This document shows positions 15,610 to 25,187 of a DNA stretch of 54,260 nt, in pieces. The stretch is from an uncultured Flavobacteriales bacterium (lineage in GTDB: Bacteria > Bacteroidota > Bacteroidia > Flavobacteriales_D > Sanyastnellaceae). Under the pieces are notes generated by a model that made no database searches, was not told where the DNA came from, and saw only the letters and a list, made by a program, of their open reading frames with translations. The stretch spans positions 1 to 54,260 of the forward strand of contig CALGEI010000149.1 of NCBI GenBank assembly GCA_937881575.1, in the 5' to 3' direction. The position numbers and the translations under genes are program-made. Position 1 is the stretch's first letter. Each line of letters starts with the position of its first letter.

Positions 15610-18600
15610 ATGCTGAAAAAGCTTTTGAAGAAATTAATCGGTGATAAGGCCGAGGGCGATATGAAGGATATTCGTCCAGTTGTGGATGCGGTGCATGCCG
15701 TTGAAGCGGAATTGCAAGCGTTGACTGACGATGCTTTGCGGGGCAAGACGGCCACATTGAAAATGCGCATAGCTGAACGTACGTCGGCTCAAACGCAAGA
15801 GTCGAATGCCTTGCGTGAAAAGGCAGCTGCAATGGGAGAATCCGACCTAGAGGCCAAGGAGGCGGTTTATGAAGCGTTGGACGCATTGGAAAAGCAAATC
15901 AATGTCTCAATAGAAGAAAGTCTAGAAGAAATCATGCCGGAGGCCTTTGCGATTGTGAAGGAAACAGCGCGACGGCTTTCCGAGAATCATCAACTGGATG
16001 TGGAGGCGACAGATTGGGATCGCGACATCGCTGCGCGAAGAAGCGGGGTCCAGATAGAAGGTGATCGCGCGATTTGGAGTAACAAATGGATGGCGGCAGG
16101 TGCAGAAATTGAATGGAACATGATCCATTATGATGTGCAGCTTGTTGGAGGTGCGGCTTTGCACCGAGGCAAGGTGGCGGAAATGCAAACAGGGGAGGGT
16201 AAAACGTTGGTGGCAACATTGCCGATGTTCCTCAACGCTCTTCCAGGAAAAGGGGTGCATTTGGTTACAGTTAACGACTACTTAGCACGTCGAGATTCCG
16301 AATGGATGGCTCCTATTTTTGAGTTTCATGGCATACGAGTCGACTGCATCGACAAGCACCAACCCAACAGTGAACAAAGGAGGGAGGCCTATCGCGCGGA
16401 CATCACCTATGGAACCAACAATGAATTCGGCTTTGATTATCTCCGAGATAATATGGCCCAACGACCGGAGCAATTGGTCCAACGCAAGCACCATTATGGC
16501 ATCGTCGACGAGGTGGATTCGGTTCTGATTGATGAGGCACGAACTCCATTGATCATTAGTGGCCCGACCCCCAAGGGCGACCAACAGGAATTTGATGCCT
16601 TGAAGCCCAAGGTGGTTCAATTGGTGGGAATCCAACAAAAAGCGGCACAAGGGTTTTTGGCGGACGCCAAGCGCTTGCTCGGAAAGGACGGCGCGACGAA
16701 GGATGAGATTGCAGAAGGAGGATTGGCCTTGTTTCGTGCCTACCGAGCGTTGCCAAAATCCAAGCCTCTGATTAAAATGCTCAGCGGGGAAGGGATGAAG
16801 CAGCAGCTGCTGAAAACGGAAGGGATTTATCTGCAGGACAACAAACGGGAGATGCCCAAAGCGGATGAGCAATTGTATTTCGTTATCGACGAAAAGCAAA
16901 ACCAAGTGGAACTCACTGAGCTTGGGATTGAGTATCTCACGTCGAATATGGAGGACGACCAGTTCTTCACGATGCCAGATTTAGCGACTGAGTTGGTGAC
17001 AATAGACAACGGTCCTGAAAGCGACGAGATCAAGCTCGAGATGAAGAGCAAGTTGATGTCCAACTATGACATCAAAAGTGCCCGTGTGCATACCATGAAC
17101 CAGTTGCTAAAGGCCTATGCACTGTTTGAAAAGGATGTCGATTATGTTTTGATGGACAACAAGGTGAAGATTGTCGATGAGCAGACAGGTCGGATCATGG
17201 ACGGACGTCGCTACTCCGATGGCCTGCACCAGGCGATCGAGGCGAAGGAGAGCGTGAAGATTGAAGCGGCCACCCAGACGTATGCGACGGTCACCTTGCA
17301 GAACTATTTCCGCATGTACCACAAGCTATCGGGCATGACAGGCACAGCGGAAACCGAAGCAGGAGAATTGTGGGACATCTACGCACTTGACGTGATGGGC
17401 ATCCCAACGAACCGGCCCATTGCACGGGATGACCGAGAGGATTTGGTTTACAAAACGAAGCGCGAAAAGTACAATGCCATCATCGATGATGTGGTGACCT
17501 TGCGGGATGCTGGACGGCCCATTTTGGTAGGAACGACCACCGTGGAAGTGAGTGAGTTGCTATCACGTATGTTGGACATTCGACAGATCAAACACCAGGT
17601 GTTGAACGCCAAACTACACCAACGCGAAGCGGAGATTGTCAGTGAAGCGGGAAAGCCTGGGACAGTGACGATTGCAACGAACATGGCCGGGCGAGGTACG
17701 GACATTAAGCTGACCGACGATACCAAGGCATCGGGTGGTTTGGCGATCATTGGAACAGAGCGACATGATAGTCGGCGAGTGGATCGTCAGTTGCGTGGAC
17801 GAGCCGGTCGTCAAGGCGATCCGGGATCCTCTCAGTTTTACGTTTCGTTGGAAGACGACTTGATGCGGTTGTTCTCTTCAGATCGCGTGTCTAAAATGAT
17901 GGACCGCATGGGGCATCAGGATGGCGATGTGATTCAGCACTCCATGATCACGAAATCCATCGAACGGGCGCAGAAGAAGGTTGAGGAAAACAATTTTGGT
18001 GTCCGCAAGCGGTTGCTGGAATATGACGATGTGATGAATGCGCAACGTGAAGTCATCTACAAGCGACGTCGACATGCCTTGCACGGTGACCGCATTCGAA
18101 CGGACATCGCGAACATGTTCTTTGAGTTGGTCGAATCAGCCGTTATGGCCTATCAGCCGGAGAAGGAATATGAAGGTTTCCGGTTGTCTTTGTTGCGCGA
18201 CTTTGGCATCGAACCTCCAGTGGATGAGTCCGGTTTTGCGACAGGCAACGCGGAAGAAATTGCATACCAAACGTACCAAAGTGCAGAGTCTGTATACCGC
18301 ATGAAGTTGAAGGACTTGGCAGAGCGTGCTCATCCAGTCATCCAACGGGTGCAGGATGATCCGGCCAATGATTTCAAACAGATTTTGGTTCCATTTACGG
18401 ATGGACGCAAGACCATTCAAGTCTCCGCTGACATTGAACAAAGTGTCCTTTCAGAAGGCGTGAGCGTCATGGAGGGACTGGAGAAAGCGGTGGTTTTGGC
18501 CATCATTGATCAGTATTGGAAAGAACATTTGAGGAACATGGATGATTTGAGGTCCAATGTCCAATTGGCGCGATTCGAGCAAAAAGATCCGCTGTTGATC

Positions 18601-18963
18601 TACAAGTTTGAGTCGTACGAATTGTTCAAAGGCATGGTTCAACGAATGAATGCAGAAGTCGCCTCTTTCTTGCTCAAGTGTACGATTCCGACAGGCCCTG
18701 GTCAACAGGCAGTCAAACAGGCTCCAATCGCTCGCCCGTTGGCACCAGGAAGAATGGATATTTCAAAGGAGGGAGTTCAAAACATTCAGCAACAGGCCAT
18801 GGCTGCAGCGCGTCAAAACGCCGCTCGCCAAGGCGGTCAGACCGGAATGCCGCCACCACCACCTCGGAAAACAGAACCAATCCGAACGGAAAAGAAGGTG
18901 CTTCCGAATGAACCCTGCCCATGTGGTTCGGGCAAGAAGTTCAAGAAGTGTCACGGCGCTTGA
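15610..18963 (+). CDS. secA: Protein translocase ATPase SecA
   Basis: 1117 residues from ATG 15610 (MLKKLLKKLIGDK); a start 21 nt earlier would lie upstream of the promoter box. It drives export of unfolded precursors through SecYEG. Visible features are Walker A TGEGKT (G195-T199), DEVDSVLIDEARTP with the DEAD-like box, the TNMAGRGTDIKL helicase motif, and GRAGRQGDPGSSQFY. The preprotein-binding region carries an extra segment of about 60-80 residues near 330-410, common in Bacteroidota SecA and the reason for the large size. The C-terminus has a SEC-C zinc motif (CPCGSGKKFKKCHG) for lipid and SecB contact. It is a single gene facing the DUF72 gene. Confidence 0.98.
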   Translation: MLKKLLKKLIGDKAEGDMKDIRPVVDAVHAVEAELQALTDDALRGKTATLKMRIAERTSAQTQESNALREKAAAMGESDLEAKEAVYEALDALEKQINVSIEESLEEIMPEAFAIVKETARRLSENHQLDVEATDWDRDIAARRSGVQIEGDRAIWSNKWMAAGAEIEWNMIHYDVQLVGGAALHRGKVAEMQTGEGKTLVATLPMFLNALPGKGVHLVTVNDYLARRDSEWMAPIFEFHGIRVDCIDKHQPNSEQRREAYRADITYGTNNEFGFDYLRDNMAQRPEQLVQRKHHYGIVDEVDSVLIDEARTPLIISGPTPKGDQQEFDALKPKVVQLVGIQQKAAQGFLADAKRLLGKDGATKDEIAEGGLALFRAYRALPKSKPLIKMLSGEGMKQQLLKTEGIYLQDNKREMPKADEQLYFVIDEKQNQVELTELGIEYLTSNMEDDQFFTMPDLATELVTIDNGPESDEIKLEMKSKLMSNYDIKSARVHTMNQLLKAYALFEKDVDYVLMDNKVKIVDEQTGRIMDGRRYSDGLHQAIEAKESVKIEAATQTYATVTLQNYFRMYHKLSGMTGTAETEAGELWDIYALDVMGIPTNRPIARDDREDLVYKTKREKYNAIIDDVVTLRDAGRPILVGTTTVEVSELLSRMLDIRQIKHQVLNAKLHQREAEIVSEAGKPGTVTIATNMAGRGTDIKLTDDTKASGGLAIIGTERHDSRRVDRQLRGRAGRQGDPGSSQFYVSLEDDLMRLFSSDRVSKMMDRMGHQDGDVIQHSMITKSIERAQKKVEENNFGVRKRLLEYDDVMNAQREVIYKRRRHALHGDRIRTDIANMFFELVESAVMAYQPEKEYEGFRLSLLRDFGIEPPVDESGFATGNAEEIAYQTYQSAESVYRMKLKDLAERAHPVIQRVQDDPANDFKQILVPFTDGRKTIQVSADIEQSVLSEGVSVMEGLEKAVVLAIIDQYWKEHLRNMDDLRSNVQLARFEQKDPLLIYKFESYELFKGMVQRMNAEVASFLLKCTIPTGPGQQAVKQAPIARPLAPGRMDISKEGVQNIQQQAMAAARQNAARQGGQTGMPPPPPRKTEPIRTEKKVLPNEPCPCGSGKKFKKCHGA

Positions 18964-19003
18964 TCTGCGGATCTTTGGATTTCTAGTGTACGGAACCGAC
19001 TCG

Positions 19004-19912
19004 TTAAAAGAGGGTTTGCGCGGAGTCCATAAGTTGGGGTGACCGACAGGATAATTGACTGACCTGCTTGAGGTGATGTGCGAACTGAATGCATGTATGC
19101 GGTGTCAGGACACTATCGGGCTCGTGCACCAAAAAGTCAAAGGACTCAAGGCCGCTCGCTTTCCATTGGTTGATCCACTGAACCCACCGCAGAATACGGG
19201 TCTCATCCAAAGGGTGTCCTTCATATCCTCCAAACCGAACGATCACATGAGGTGCCGTGATGCGCATGTGCAAGGCGTCTCGTCGACCAGCGGTGTCTGA
19301 GATGACTGCGCCAATCCCGCGATCTTTCAAGAGTTGCCAAATGGCTAAAGATTCGGGGGTGTCCTCAAACCATTCGGGGTGACGAAACTCGATGGCTATC
19401 TTCAATTCTTCCGGCCATTTTTCCAGGTATTCGACCAAATGTGCAGCATGCTTGGGAGCGTAATGCGGTGGGAGTTGTATGAAACTCGTGCCCAATCGGC
19501 TCCCCAAGGCTAAGATCCCATCGATGAAGTCATCCGTCGGTCCCTCGCATCGGTTGAAACGTCGGTAATGGGAAATGATTTGTGGAAATTTGGGGCAAAA
19601 GCGAAAGTCTTCCGGCATGGATTCGGCCCATTCAGCCATTTTTACCGGCGGGTATATCCGGTAATGGGTGGCGTTGAATTCAAGACTCGAGAACTGCTTA
19701 CCATACCATTCAGGCCAGGTGCGTTGAACGGCTTTCTCTGGATAAACTGTGCCGCGCCAAGGCCGAATGGTCCACATCGTTCCTCCGGATCGGACGGTCG
19801 TCGGAGCCGATTGACCAAGGGGGTCAAGCACGCAAAAACGTTCGTCGACAGCGGGCAGCTGAAAGAAATCGGGGCTGCAGTGATCGATGGAAGGTAGTTT
19901 CCCGAATTTCAT
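19004..19912 (-). CDS. DUF72-family protein
   Basis: 302 residues from ATG 19912. The DUF72 signature is visible: EFNATHYRIYPP, FRFCPKFPQIISH, GTSFIQLPPHYAP, AIEFRHPEWF, and VIVRFGGYEG. The family has a TIM-barrel-like fold and no settled biochemical function. I chose the start from the promoter: a perfect minus-strand box TAAATTTG (19928-19921) lies 8 nt before this ATG, so longer versions beginning at 19942 or 19957 would start upstream of the transcript. It converges with secA, 40 nt apart, with no obvious terminator. Confidence 0.9.
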   Translation of the reverse strand: MKFGKLPSIDHCSPDFFQLPAVDERFCVLDPLGQSAPTTVRSGGTMWTIRPWRGTVYPEKAVQRTWPEWYGKQFSSLEFNATHYRIYPPVKMAEWAESMPEDFRFCPKFPQIISHYRRFNRCEGPTDDFIDGILALGSRLGTSFIQLPPHYAPKHAAHLVEYLEKWPEELKIAIEFRHPEWFEDTPESLAIWQLLKDRGIGAVISDTAGRRDALHMRITAPHVIVRFGGYEGHPLDETRILRWVQWINQWKASGLESFDFLVHEPDSVLTPHTCIQFAHHLKQVSQLSCRSPQLMDSAQTLF

Positions 19913-19920
19913 GGAGAGTA

Positions 19921-19928
19921 CAAATTTA
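19921..19928 (-). promoter_or_regulatory. -7 promoter box of the DUF72 gene
   Basis: The minus strand reads TAAATTTG, a perfect TAnnTTTG, ending 8 nt before the ATG at 19912. No TTG at ideal spacing is present; the closest is 26 nt upstream. It implies a leader of only a few bases. Confidence 0.5.
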
Positions 19929-19986
19929 GTCGTGACGGCCATGAACTGAACGGACAAAGGGTCTCAAAGCTTTTTGATCTTGCACC

Positions 19987-20661
19987 ATGGTCATTGCACA
20001 GCGCTTCTTGGATGTTGTATTTCCTCGGTATTGTTGGAAATGTGGTGTTTGGATGTTGAATGAATCCAATCCAATAGCATGTTGCGGTCTCTGCAGAAAA
20101 TTGTGGCCCGATTTACGCGGTGAGGTAGGCCGAATACTGATGCAAGAAAGGTTGGCGATTGTTTGGGGTCAAGTGGGTTTTCGTTTGCAGGAATCTGAAT
20201 TTTTAGAAGAACAAGTTCGGACGATTAAATACCGCGGAGATCGTTGGTTAGCATGGCATTGGGGCCGATGGTTAGCGAGCGGTAGCGAGCATTGTCCACG
20301 GGGAGAGAATGCGCTTGTTTTGGTTCCTATTCCGCTGCATTGGCGCAGGAAGTGGGACCGCGGTTTCAATCAAGCGGAATGGGTGGCACGGGGAATTGCA
20401 TCTGTTTGGCACATCCCAATAGCATCCAATTGGATGACGAGAGCCACCCACGGTGCATCGCTCACCGGGATGAGCAGAAGAGAACGCCAAGAAAAACTCG
20501 AACGAACCTACGAGGTGTCGGAAGAAATGGGCACAAGGCCTTGCCGTATTGTGTTGGTCGATGATGTACTGACAACGGGCACGACATTCCGGATGTGCGC
20601 AGCGGCACTGCAGGATACTCCACATCGCGTTGTTGGAGCTATGGCCTTGGCCTTGGCGTGA
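19987..20661 (+). CDS. comF: ComF-family phosphoribosyltransferase-like protein
   Basis: 224 residues. The N-terminus has the cysteine pattern CWKC (16-19) and CCGLC (32-36), a ComF zinc-ribbon. The C-terminal half is a type I phosphoribosyltransferase fold with the PRPP loop VLVDDVLTTGTTF around residues 189-201. Also visible are KYRGDRWLAWHWG and the RRKWDRGFNQAEWVARGI segment typical of the family. In naturally competent bacteria ComF helps DNA uptake, but the biochemical role is unclear in most Bacteroidota. The gene is followed 35 nt later by msrC with its own promoter box. Confidence 0.9.
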   Translation: MVIAQRFLDVVFPRYCWKCGVWMLNESNPIACCGLCRKLWPDLRGEVGRILMQERLAIVWGQVGFRLQESEFLEEQVRTIKYRGDRWLAWHWGRWLASGSEHCPRGENALVLVPIPLHWRRKWDRGFNQAEWVARGIASVWHIPIASNWMTRATHGASLTGMSRRERQEKLERTYEVSEEMGTRPCRIVLVDDVLTTGTTFRMCAAALQDTPHRVVGAMALALA

Positions 20662-20683
20662 ACCATGTGTTGCGGACGTAGGG

Positions 20684-20691
20684 TATCTTTG
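20684..20691 (+). promoter_or_regulatory. -7 promoter box of msrC
   Basis: A perfect TATCTTTG ends 5 nt before the ATG at 20697. No TTG at ideal spacing is seen upstream. The position suggests a nearly leaderless transcript. Confidence 0.5.
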
Positions 20692-20696
20692 ACCCG

Positions 20697-21197
20697 ATGA
20701 TTCTCTCGTCCAATCACCCGGAGGCTGACAACCGAAAGGACCTATTCAAGACCTTGACTCCGCAATGGATTGCTCTGTTGGAGGGTGAAGTCAATCGTAC
20801 GTCCAATTTGGCCAATCTAGCTGCGGCAATTTATGGAGCGTTTGAGTGGCATTGGGTCGGCTTTTATGAAGTCGATGAGCGACGGGACGAGCTCGTTCTG
20901 GGGCCTTTTCAGGGCCCAGTGGCGTGCACACGCCTGCGCCATGGAAAGGGTGTCTGCGCAGCGGCATGGGACACTATGGAGGCTCAGGTCGTAGACGATG
21001 TGCACGCCTTCCCGGGTCACATTGCATGCAGCGCGCTCTCGGTGTCCGAATTGGTGCTTCCCATCATTGTTGACGGCCATGTTGTGGCCGTTTTGGATAT
21101 TGATTCTGCGAAAGCTGCGGATTTTTCAACGGCGGATGTCAAAGGCTTTGACCGTATTGTAAATTATGTAGCTTCACGATGGAATCATTGGGAATGA
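20697..21197 (+). CDS. msrC: Free methionine-(R)-sulfoxide reductase (GAF domain)
   Basis: 166 residues, one GAF domain. All three cysteines of the fRMsr/YebR family are present: C77 (GPVAC), C87 (GKGVC) and C111 (HIAC), the last being the probable catalytic residue. Other conserved parts are HWVGFYEVD and LVLPIIVDG. It reduces free methionine-R-sulfoxide in the cytoplasm during oxidative stress. The stop codon overlaps the next start in ATGA (21194-21197), which couples it to a lipoprotein gene with no obvious functional link. Confidence 0.93.
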   Translation: MILSSNHPEADNRKDLFKTLTPQWIALLEGEVNRTSNLANLAAAIYGAFEWHWVGFYEVDERRDELVLGPFQGPVACTRLRHGKGVCAAAWDTMEAQVVDDVHAFPGHIACSALSVSELVLPIIVDGHVVAVLDIDSAKAADFSTADVKGFDRIVNYVASRWNHWE

Positions 21198-22840
21198 AAC
21201 ACGGACAACACAGGCGCTCAGCGCTCTTTTTAATGGGGTTGACCTTACTTGGGGGGTGTGCTCAGGTGTCTTCACCTACCGGTGGTCCAATGGATGAAAC
21301 GCCTCCTCAAGTGTTGGAAATGACGCCTCCCAATGAGACCGTCAATTTGTATTTGGAATCCTTGACGCTTGAGTTTGACGAATACGTCATCTCAAAAAAT
21401 GCGGCTCAACAGTTGCTCATCTCTCCGCCCATCGCTGGCAGACCATTGTTCAAAACAAGAGGGAAGGAGGTGCAAGTGGAATTTGATCCCAATTGGTTTG
21501 ATTCGGAGACCACATATGTTTTGAGCTTTGGAGACGCATTGGTGGATTTGCATGAATCGAATCCTGCAGAGGCACTCTTCTTTGCTTTTTCTACAGGGAA
21601 TGAATTGGACACTTTGACGTTGGAAGGTTGGGTTGTGGATCACCGAACGGGAGACGGTGTGCCTGGTCTGCGTGCTTTGTTTTATTCGGAATCAACCCCT
21701 TGGGATTCGATTTGGGGTGGTGAACGCCCGAAAGCCATTGCCATTACCAATGAAGCAGGGCAATTTACGGGCGCTTATTTGGCCGCAGGTCGTTACAAAG
21801 CCATTGCGATTGAAGACGTGAACAGGGACTACGTCTGGAACCCTGGAGAGGCATTGGCCTTTAGTACCGCATCGATTGGAGCTGGTCAGGCGTGGTCTTC
21901 ACCTTGGTTGTTTGCACCGACAACGCCACCCTCTCTTCCTGCTTACATCGTCTCGGCATCGATTGATTCTACAGGGTATTCTCGGATTTTGGCTCCGAAA
22001 GAAGAGGGTCAAAATGAAGAAGATTGGGCGATTTTATTGGAGGATGAAGCATTGGAAACCCAGTGGTGCAGAGCGGGGGATAGCGTATATCTATGGACAG
22101 AAGCACCGAAGTTGGTCGAAAATGCGGTGGTCACATGGAGTCGTTTGGAAGGAACGGATTCCTTGCCGGCGCGATTGCAACGGAGCGCGATGGGTAAGTC
22201 GCTTTCAATGTTGCCCCAATGGCCGGCGAAAACCACCAAGAAGGAAGAACGCATTTGGCGTTTTGACCGGGTCTTGCAACACGTGGATGCTTCGCTTTGG
22301 ACTTTGCACATCGATTCGGTCAAACGACTGCTTGTCCCAGAAGAACTGTCCATTTCAGACGTTGCCGATGGAGGGAATTCCGTGCAAATTCGGACATCTG
22401 AAATCTCGGCACAGCGCTATGCGGTGCACATACTTCCAGGAGGCGTGACAAGCAGAGAAGGTAGAGTCAATCAGGATACGTTGTCGTGGAAATGGTCCAC
22501 ATGGCCTGAAGATCATTTTGGAAGCTTGACGTTGGAGGTCAGTGAGCTTCCTGGTCCAGGCTGGTTGAGCTGTGTTCCAAAAGGACCGGTAGATATGGAG
22601 ACGCCGCGAATTCGTTGCGAATTAGATACCCTCTTGCGCTGGCCTCAACTGCATCCCGGAAAGTATGAAGTGGGTTTTGAGTTCGATGCGAACAACGACT
22701 CTATCTGGCAATCCATGGACCCTTTGATGCAGCAAACTCCTGAGCCCTATTTTTACCTCCCGGATGAATTGGATATACGTTCCAATTGGGAGATGGAGTG
22801 GAAGTGGACTTTGCAATCTGAAGTCGAAGAATTGGAATAA
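21194..22840 (+). CDS. Lipoprotein with an N-terminal Ig-like (Big_5) domain
   Basis: 548 residues from ATG 21194. The lipobox is LLGGC (C22). Directly after it comes the motif SPTGGPMDETPPQVLEMTPPNETVN, the start of the Big_5/SbsA Ig-like domain found in many Bacteroidota lipoproteins. The remaining part has carboxypeptidase-regulatory-like beta segments (TLEGWVVDHRTGDGVPGLRA, GQFTGAYLAAGRYKAIAIED). The conserved gene family is widespread in Flavobacteriales but has no named function. It overlaps msrC by 4 nt and is followed by a T9SS protein after 1 nt, so the three form an operon. Confidence 0.85.
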   Translation: MKHGQHRRSALFLMGLTLLGGCAQVSSPTGGPMDETPPQVLEMTPPNETVNLYLESLTLEFDEYVISKNAAQQLLISPPIAGRPLFKTRGKEVQVEFDPNWFDSETTYVLSFGDALVDLHESNPAEALFFAFSTGNELDTLTLEGWVVDHRTGDGVPGLRALFYSESTPWDSIWGGERPKAIAITNEAGQFTGAYLAAGRYKAIAIEDVNRDYVWNPGEALAFSTASIGAGQAWSSPWLFAPTTPPSLPAYIVSASIDSTGYSRILAPKEEGQNEEDWAILLEDEALETQWCRAGDSVYLWTEAPKLVENAVVTWSRLEGTDSLPARLQRSAMGKSLSMLPQWPAKTTKKEERIWRFDRVLQHVDASLWTLHIDSVKRLLVPEELSISDVADGGNSVQIRTSEISAQRYAVHILPGGVTSREGRVNQDTLSWKWSTWPEDHFGSLTLEVSELPGPGWLSCVPKGPVDMETPRIRCELDTLLRWPQLHPGKYEVGFEFDANNDSIWQSMDPLMQQTPEPYFYLPDELDIRSNWEMEWKWTLQSEVEELE

Positions 22841-22841
22841 A

Positions 22842-24440
22842 ATGCTCACACGAAAGGCAAATCGATTGAAACAGGTGAATGAACTGATCCGACTTGCGTT
22901 GTCAAAAGTCGCACCGGGAGTCTTGCTGCTGCTCGGCACCGTGCCCCTTGCAGAGGTCGCAGCACAGCCATACATCGCGACGTCTCAGAACTTTTTCTGC
23001 GCAGGCCAATCAGATCCGGTTTCGTTGTATTGCAATGTGCTTGCTTTTGACCCCACAACGATTGTGGAAGATTGGACCTTTGAATGGAGTCCCGCCGCCG
23101 ATGTGAGTGATCCCAGCGCTCAGTCTGTGTTGGTGAATCCGGCTTATACGAGCACGTTTTCGGCCGTTATGACATCGCCTTCGGGAGAGGTGTTTGAGGA
23201 TGATATCACCATCACGGTTTATCCCGGTTTTGAGGTGGACGGTGGCCCGGACTTGTTGTTGTGTTCAACGTTGGGGGCTAGCCTTGTCGCAAGCGTCGAC
23301 ATTCTCAATCCGGTCACGTGGGAGTGGCAGCCGGCATTGGGGTTGAGCGAGGCGACAGTTTCAAACCCGCAACTCACAGAGGAGTTGAGTCAAATTTATA
23401 CGGTCACGGCCACCATTGAAGGGTTGGGTGCAGCAGCGTGCTTTGCGACCGATGTGGTGGAAGTGGTTTCGGTCTTCCCGGATATGGAATTGGGAGGGGA
23501 TGTGGTCGCCTGTGATGGCGATGTAGTGACCATCGATCCGGGTTTGCCAGGGGATTATGTATATGAGTGGTCAGATCCCGGTATGATTTCCCCGACACTC
23601 GATGTTACGGCGAGTGGAACCTACGGCTTGACGGTGACATCTCCAGAAGGGTGTGTGCATTCGGATATTCTGAATGTTGTTTTCACCAATGGCCCGCTGT
23701 TGACTCTTGAAGATTCAACGACGACGTGTGCATCGCCTGGAATTTTATTGGATGCGATGCCAATCAATCTGGAAACCGGACCCTTTCAGTTCAATTGGTC
23801 GCATGGTCCCAATGAAGCTGAGGTGCTGATCAATGAGACCGGTGCGTATCAGGTGGTGGTAACGGATGCTGGTGGGTGCACCACATCGACAGTGGTTTCG
23901 GTCACGGCGCTGCCAAGTCCGCAATTCAACCTTCCTTCGGATACATCGCTTTGCTTTGAAGATTACCCTGGAATTCAATACACGTTTGCGGTACCTGCAG
24001 GGTTTGATGGATACCTCTGGAATGATGGTTCCACAGACAATACATTGCCCGTTGATGGTCCGGGTACCTATGGCGTTGTCGTTACCAATGACATAGGATG
24101 TGAAAGCGAACAGACCATCTGGGTCAACGGATTTTGCTCAGAACCAACTCTTTTCATCCCGTCTGCCTTTACCCCCGATGGAGACGGTTTGAACGAGGTT
24201 TTACGGATCGAAGGACGAAATTTGGTAGAGCTGGACTTTCAGTTGTTCAACCGTTGGGGCAATTTGGTTTGGCAAGCGGACGCGATCGGCGATTACTGGC
24301 ATGCACAGTCGCCTTCGTTGACACACTATGTCCAGGATGAACTTTATATCTGGAAAGCGAAATACCGACACTTTACGGACCCATCAGGATCGCTGAGCAC
24401 GTGGTTCGAAGCAGAAGGAGCTGTCCGTGTATTGCGCTAA
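22842..24440 (+). CDS. Secreted protein with T9SS type-B (gliding motility-associated) C-terminal domain
   Basis: 532 residues. The start ATG 22842 lies 1 nt after the previous stop. Residues 18-45 are a signal peptide (LLLLGTVPLAEVAA). The middle consists of four or five PKD/Ig-like modules with recurring GTYxLTVT/GAYQVVVT strands. The C-terminal about 90 residues are a CHU_C-type sorting domain: FIPSAFTPDGDGLNEV, FQLFNRWGNLVW, and YIWKAKYRH. Such proteins cross the outer membrane through T9SS and are attached to or released from the surface, often as adhesins. The ligand is unknown. Confidence 0.9.
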   Translation: MLTRKANRLKQVNELIRLALSKVAPGVLLLLGTVPLAEVAAQPYIATSQNFFCAGQSDPVSLYCNVLAFDPTTIVEDWTFEWSPAADVSDPSAQSVLVNPAYTSTFSAVMTSPSGEVFEDDITITVYPGFEVDGGPDLLLCSTLGASLVASVDILNPVTWEWQPALGLSEATVSNPQLTEELSQIYTVTATIEGLGAAACFATDVVEVVSVFPDMELGGDVVACDGDVVTIDPGLPGDYVYEWSDPGMISPTLDVTASGTYGLTVTSPEGCVHSDILNVVFTNGPLLTLEDSTTTCASPGILLDAMPINLETGPFQFNWSHGPNEAEVLINETGAYQVVVTDAGGCTTSTVVSVTALPSPQFNLPSDTSLCFEDYPGIQYTFAVPAGFDGYLWNDGSTDNTLPVDGPGTYGVVVTNDIGCESEQTIWVNGFCSEPTLFIPSAFTPDGDGLNEVLRIEGRNLVELDFQLFNRWGNLVWQADAIGDYWHAQSPSLTHYVQDELYIWKAKYRHFTDPSGSLSTWFEAEGAVRVLR

Positions 24441-24467
24441 TGACAAGTGAACAGCACTCACCTGGAA

Positions 24468-25163
24468 TCAAGAATTGACCTCGAGGAACCGCTTGACTGC
24501 AGTTAAGGTCCCGAATACGACCAAGGTGTCCGTGGCTTCGATTTCCATTTCAGGTTTGGGGACCCCAATGATGTGTTCTGTCGTTGACAATCCTTTTTCG
24601 TCCGTTTCAAATACGCGACGGATGGTGATCAGTCGTAACTCGTAACGATTCGTCAGGTCGATGCTGCCGAGGGGGCGGCCGATGCAATTTTTTGGAGCAT
24701 GAATTTCAGCGATTTCATAGTCATCAGGAAGTTCTAAGAATCCCCCGATGTTGGGATGGATCAATCGCTCGGATATGACACTCGCAACCTCACTTTCTGG
24801 ATTTAGAATTTCCTTTACGCCTAGACTTGAGAGGATGCGCTGTTGGTGCTCACCATTGGAACGAACAATTACACGAGGTACCCCGAGGTCGAGCAGATTC
24901 ATTGCTGTCAAAACCGTGGCCTCGAAATTCTCCCCAATCGCTACAACGGCTGCATCCATGTTTTGCACCCGTTGTGCTTTCAATGCCCGAACGTCAGTTG
25001 CATCTAGCGTAACGGCCAATGCGACGCTATCCTTGATGTTCTCAGATCGGACGGAATTGCTATCAAAGGTGAACACCTCTGCGCCCTTTGCGGCCAAGGC
25101 CAAGGCAATTTGGGTTCCATAACGACCAATGCCGAAGACGGCGAAGCGGGAAGATTGTGGCAT
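24468..25163 (-). CDS. Potassium-channel RCK subunit (TrkA/KtrA family)
   Basis: 231 residues. The N-terminal 125 residues are an RCK Rossmann domain with GIGRYG (11-16) and an acidic residue at the end of strand 2 (FDSN), expected to bind nucleotide. The rest is an RCK_C domain (EIAEIHAPKNCIGRPLGSIDL). Such cytoplasmic rings gate a KtrB/TrkH potassium channel. No channel gene is present in the window, so the partner must be elsewhere. It converges with the T9SS type-B gene and is separated from kynU by 24 nt, so it could be cotranscribed with kynU. Confidence 0.9.
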   Translation of the reverse strand: MPQSSRFAVFGIGRYGTQIALALAAKGAEVFTFDSNSVRSENIKDSVALAVTLDATDVRALKAQRVQNMDAAVVAIGENFEATVLTAMNLLDLGVPRVIVRSNGEHQQRILSSLGVKEILNPESEVASVISERLIHPNIGGFLELPDDYEIAEIHAPKNCIGRPLGSIDLTNRYELRLITIRRVFETDEKGLSTTEHIIGVPKPEMEIEATDTLVVFGTLTAVKRFLEVNS

Positions 25164-25187
25164 GGGGTAAATTTCGGTTGTTTCCTT

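Noticed and set aside
16282-16905. 207-codon frame opposite secA
   Set aside because: Antisense shadow within the SecA ATPase region.
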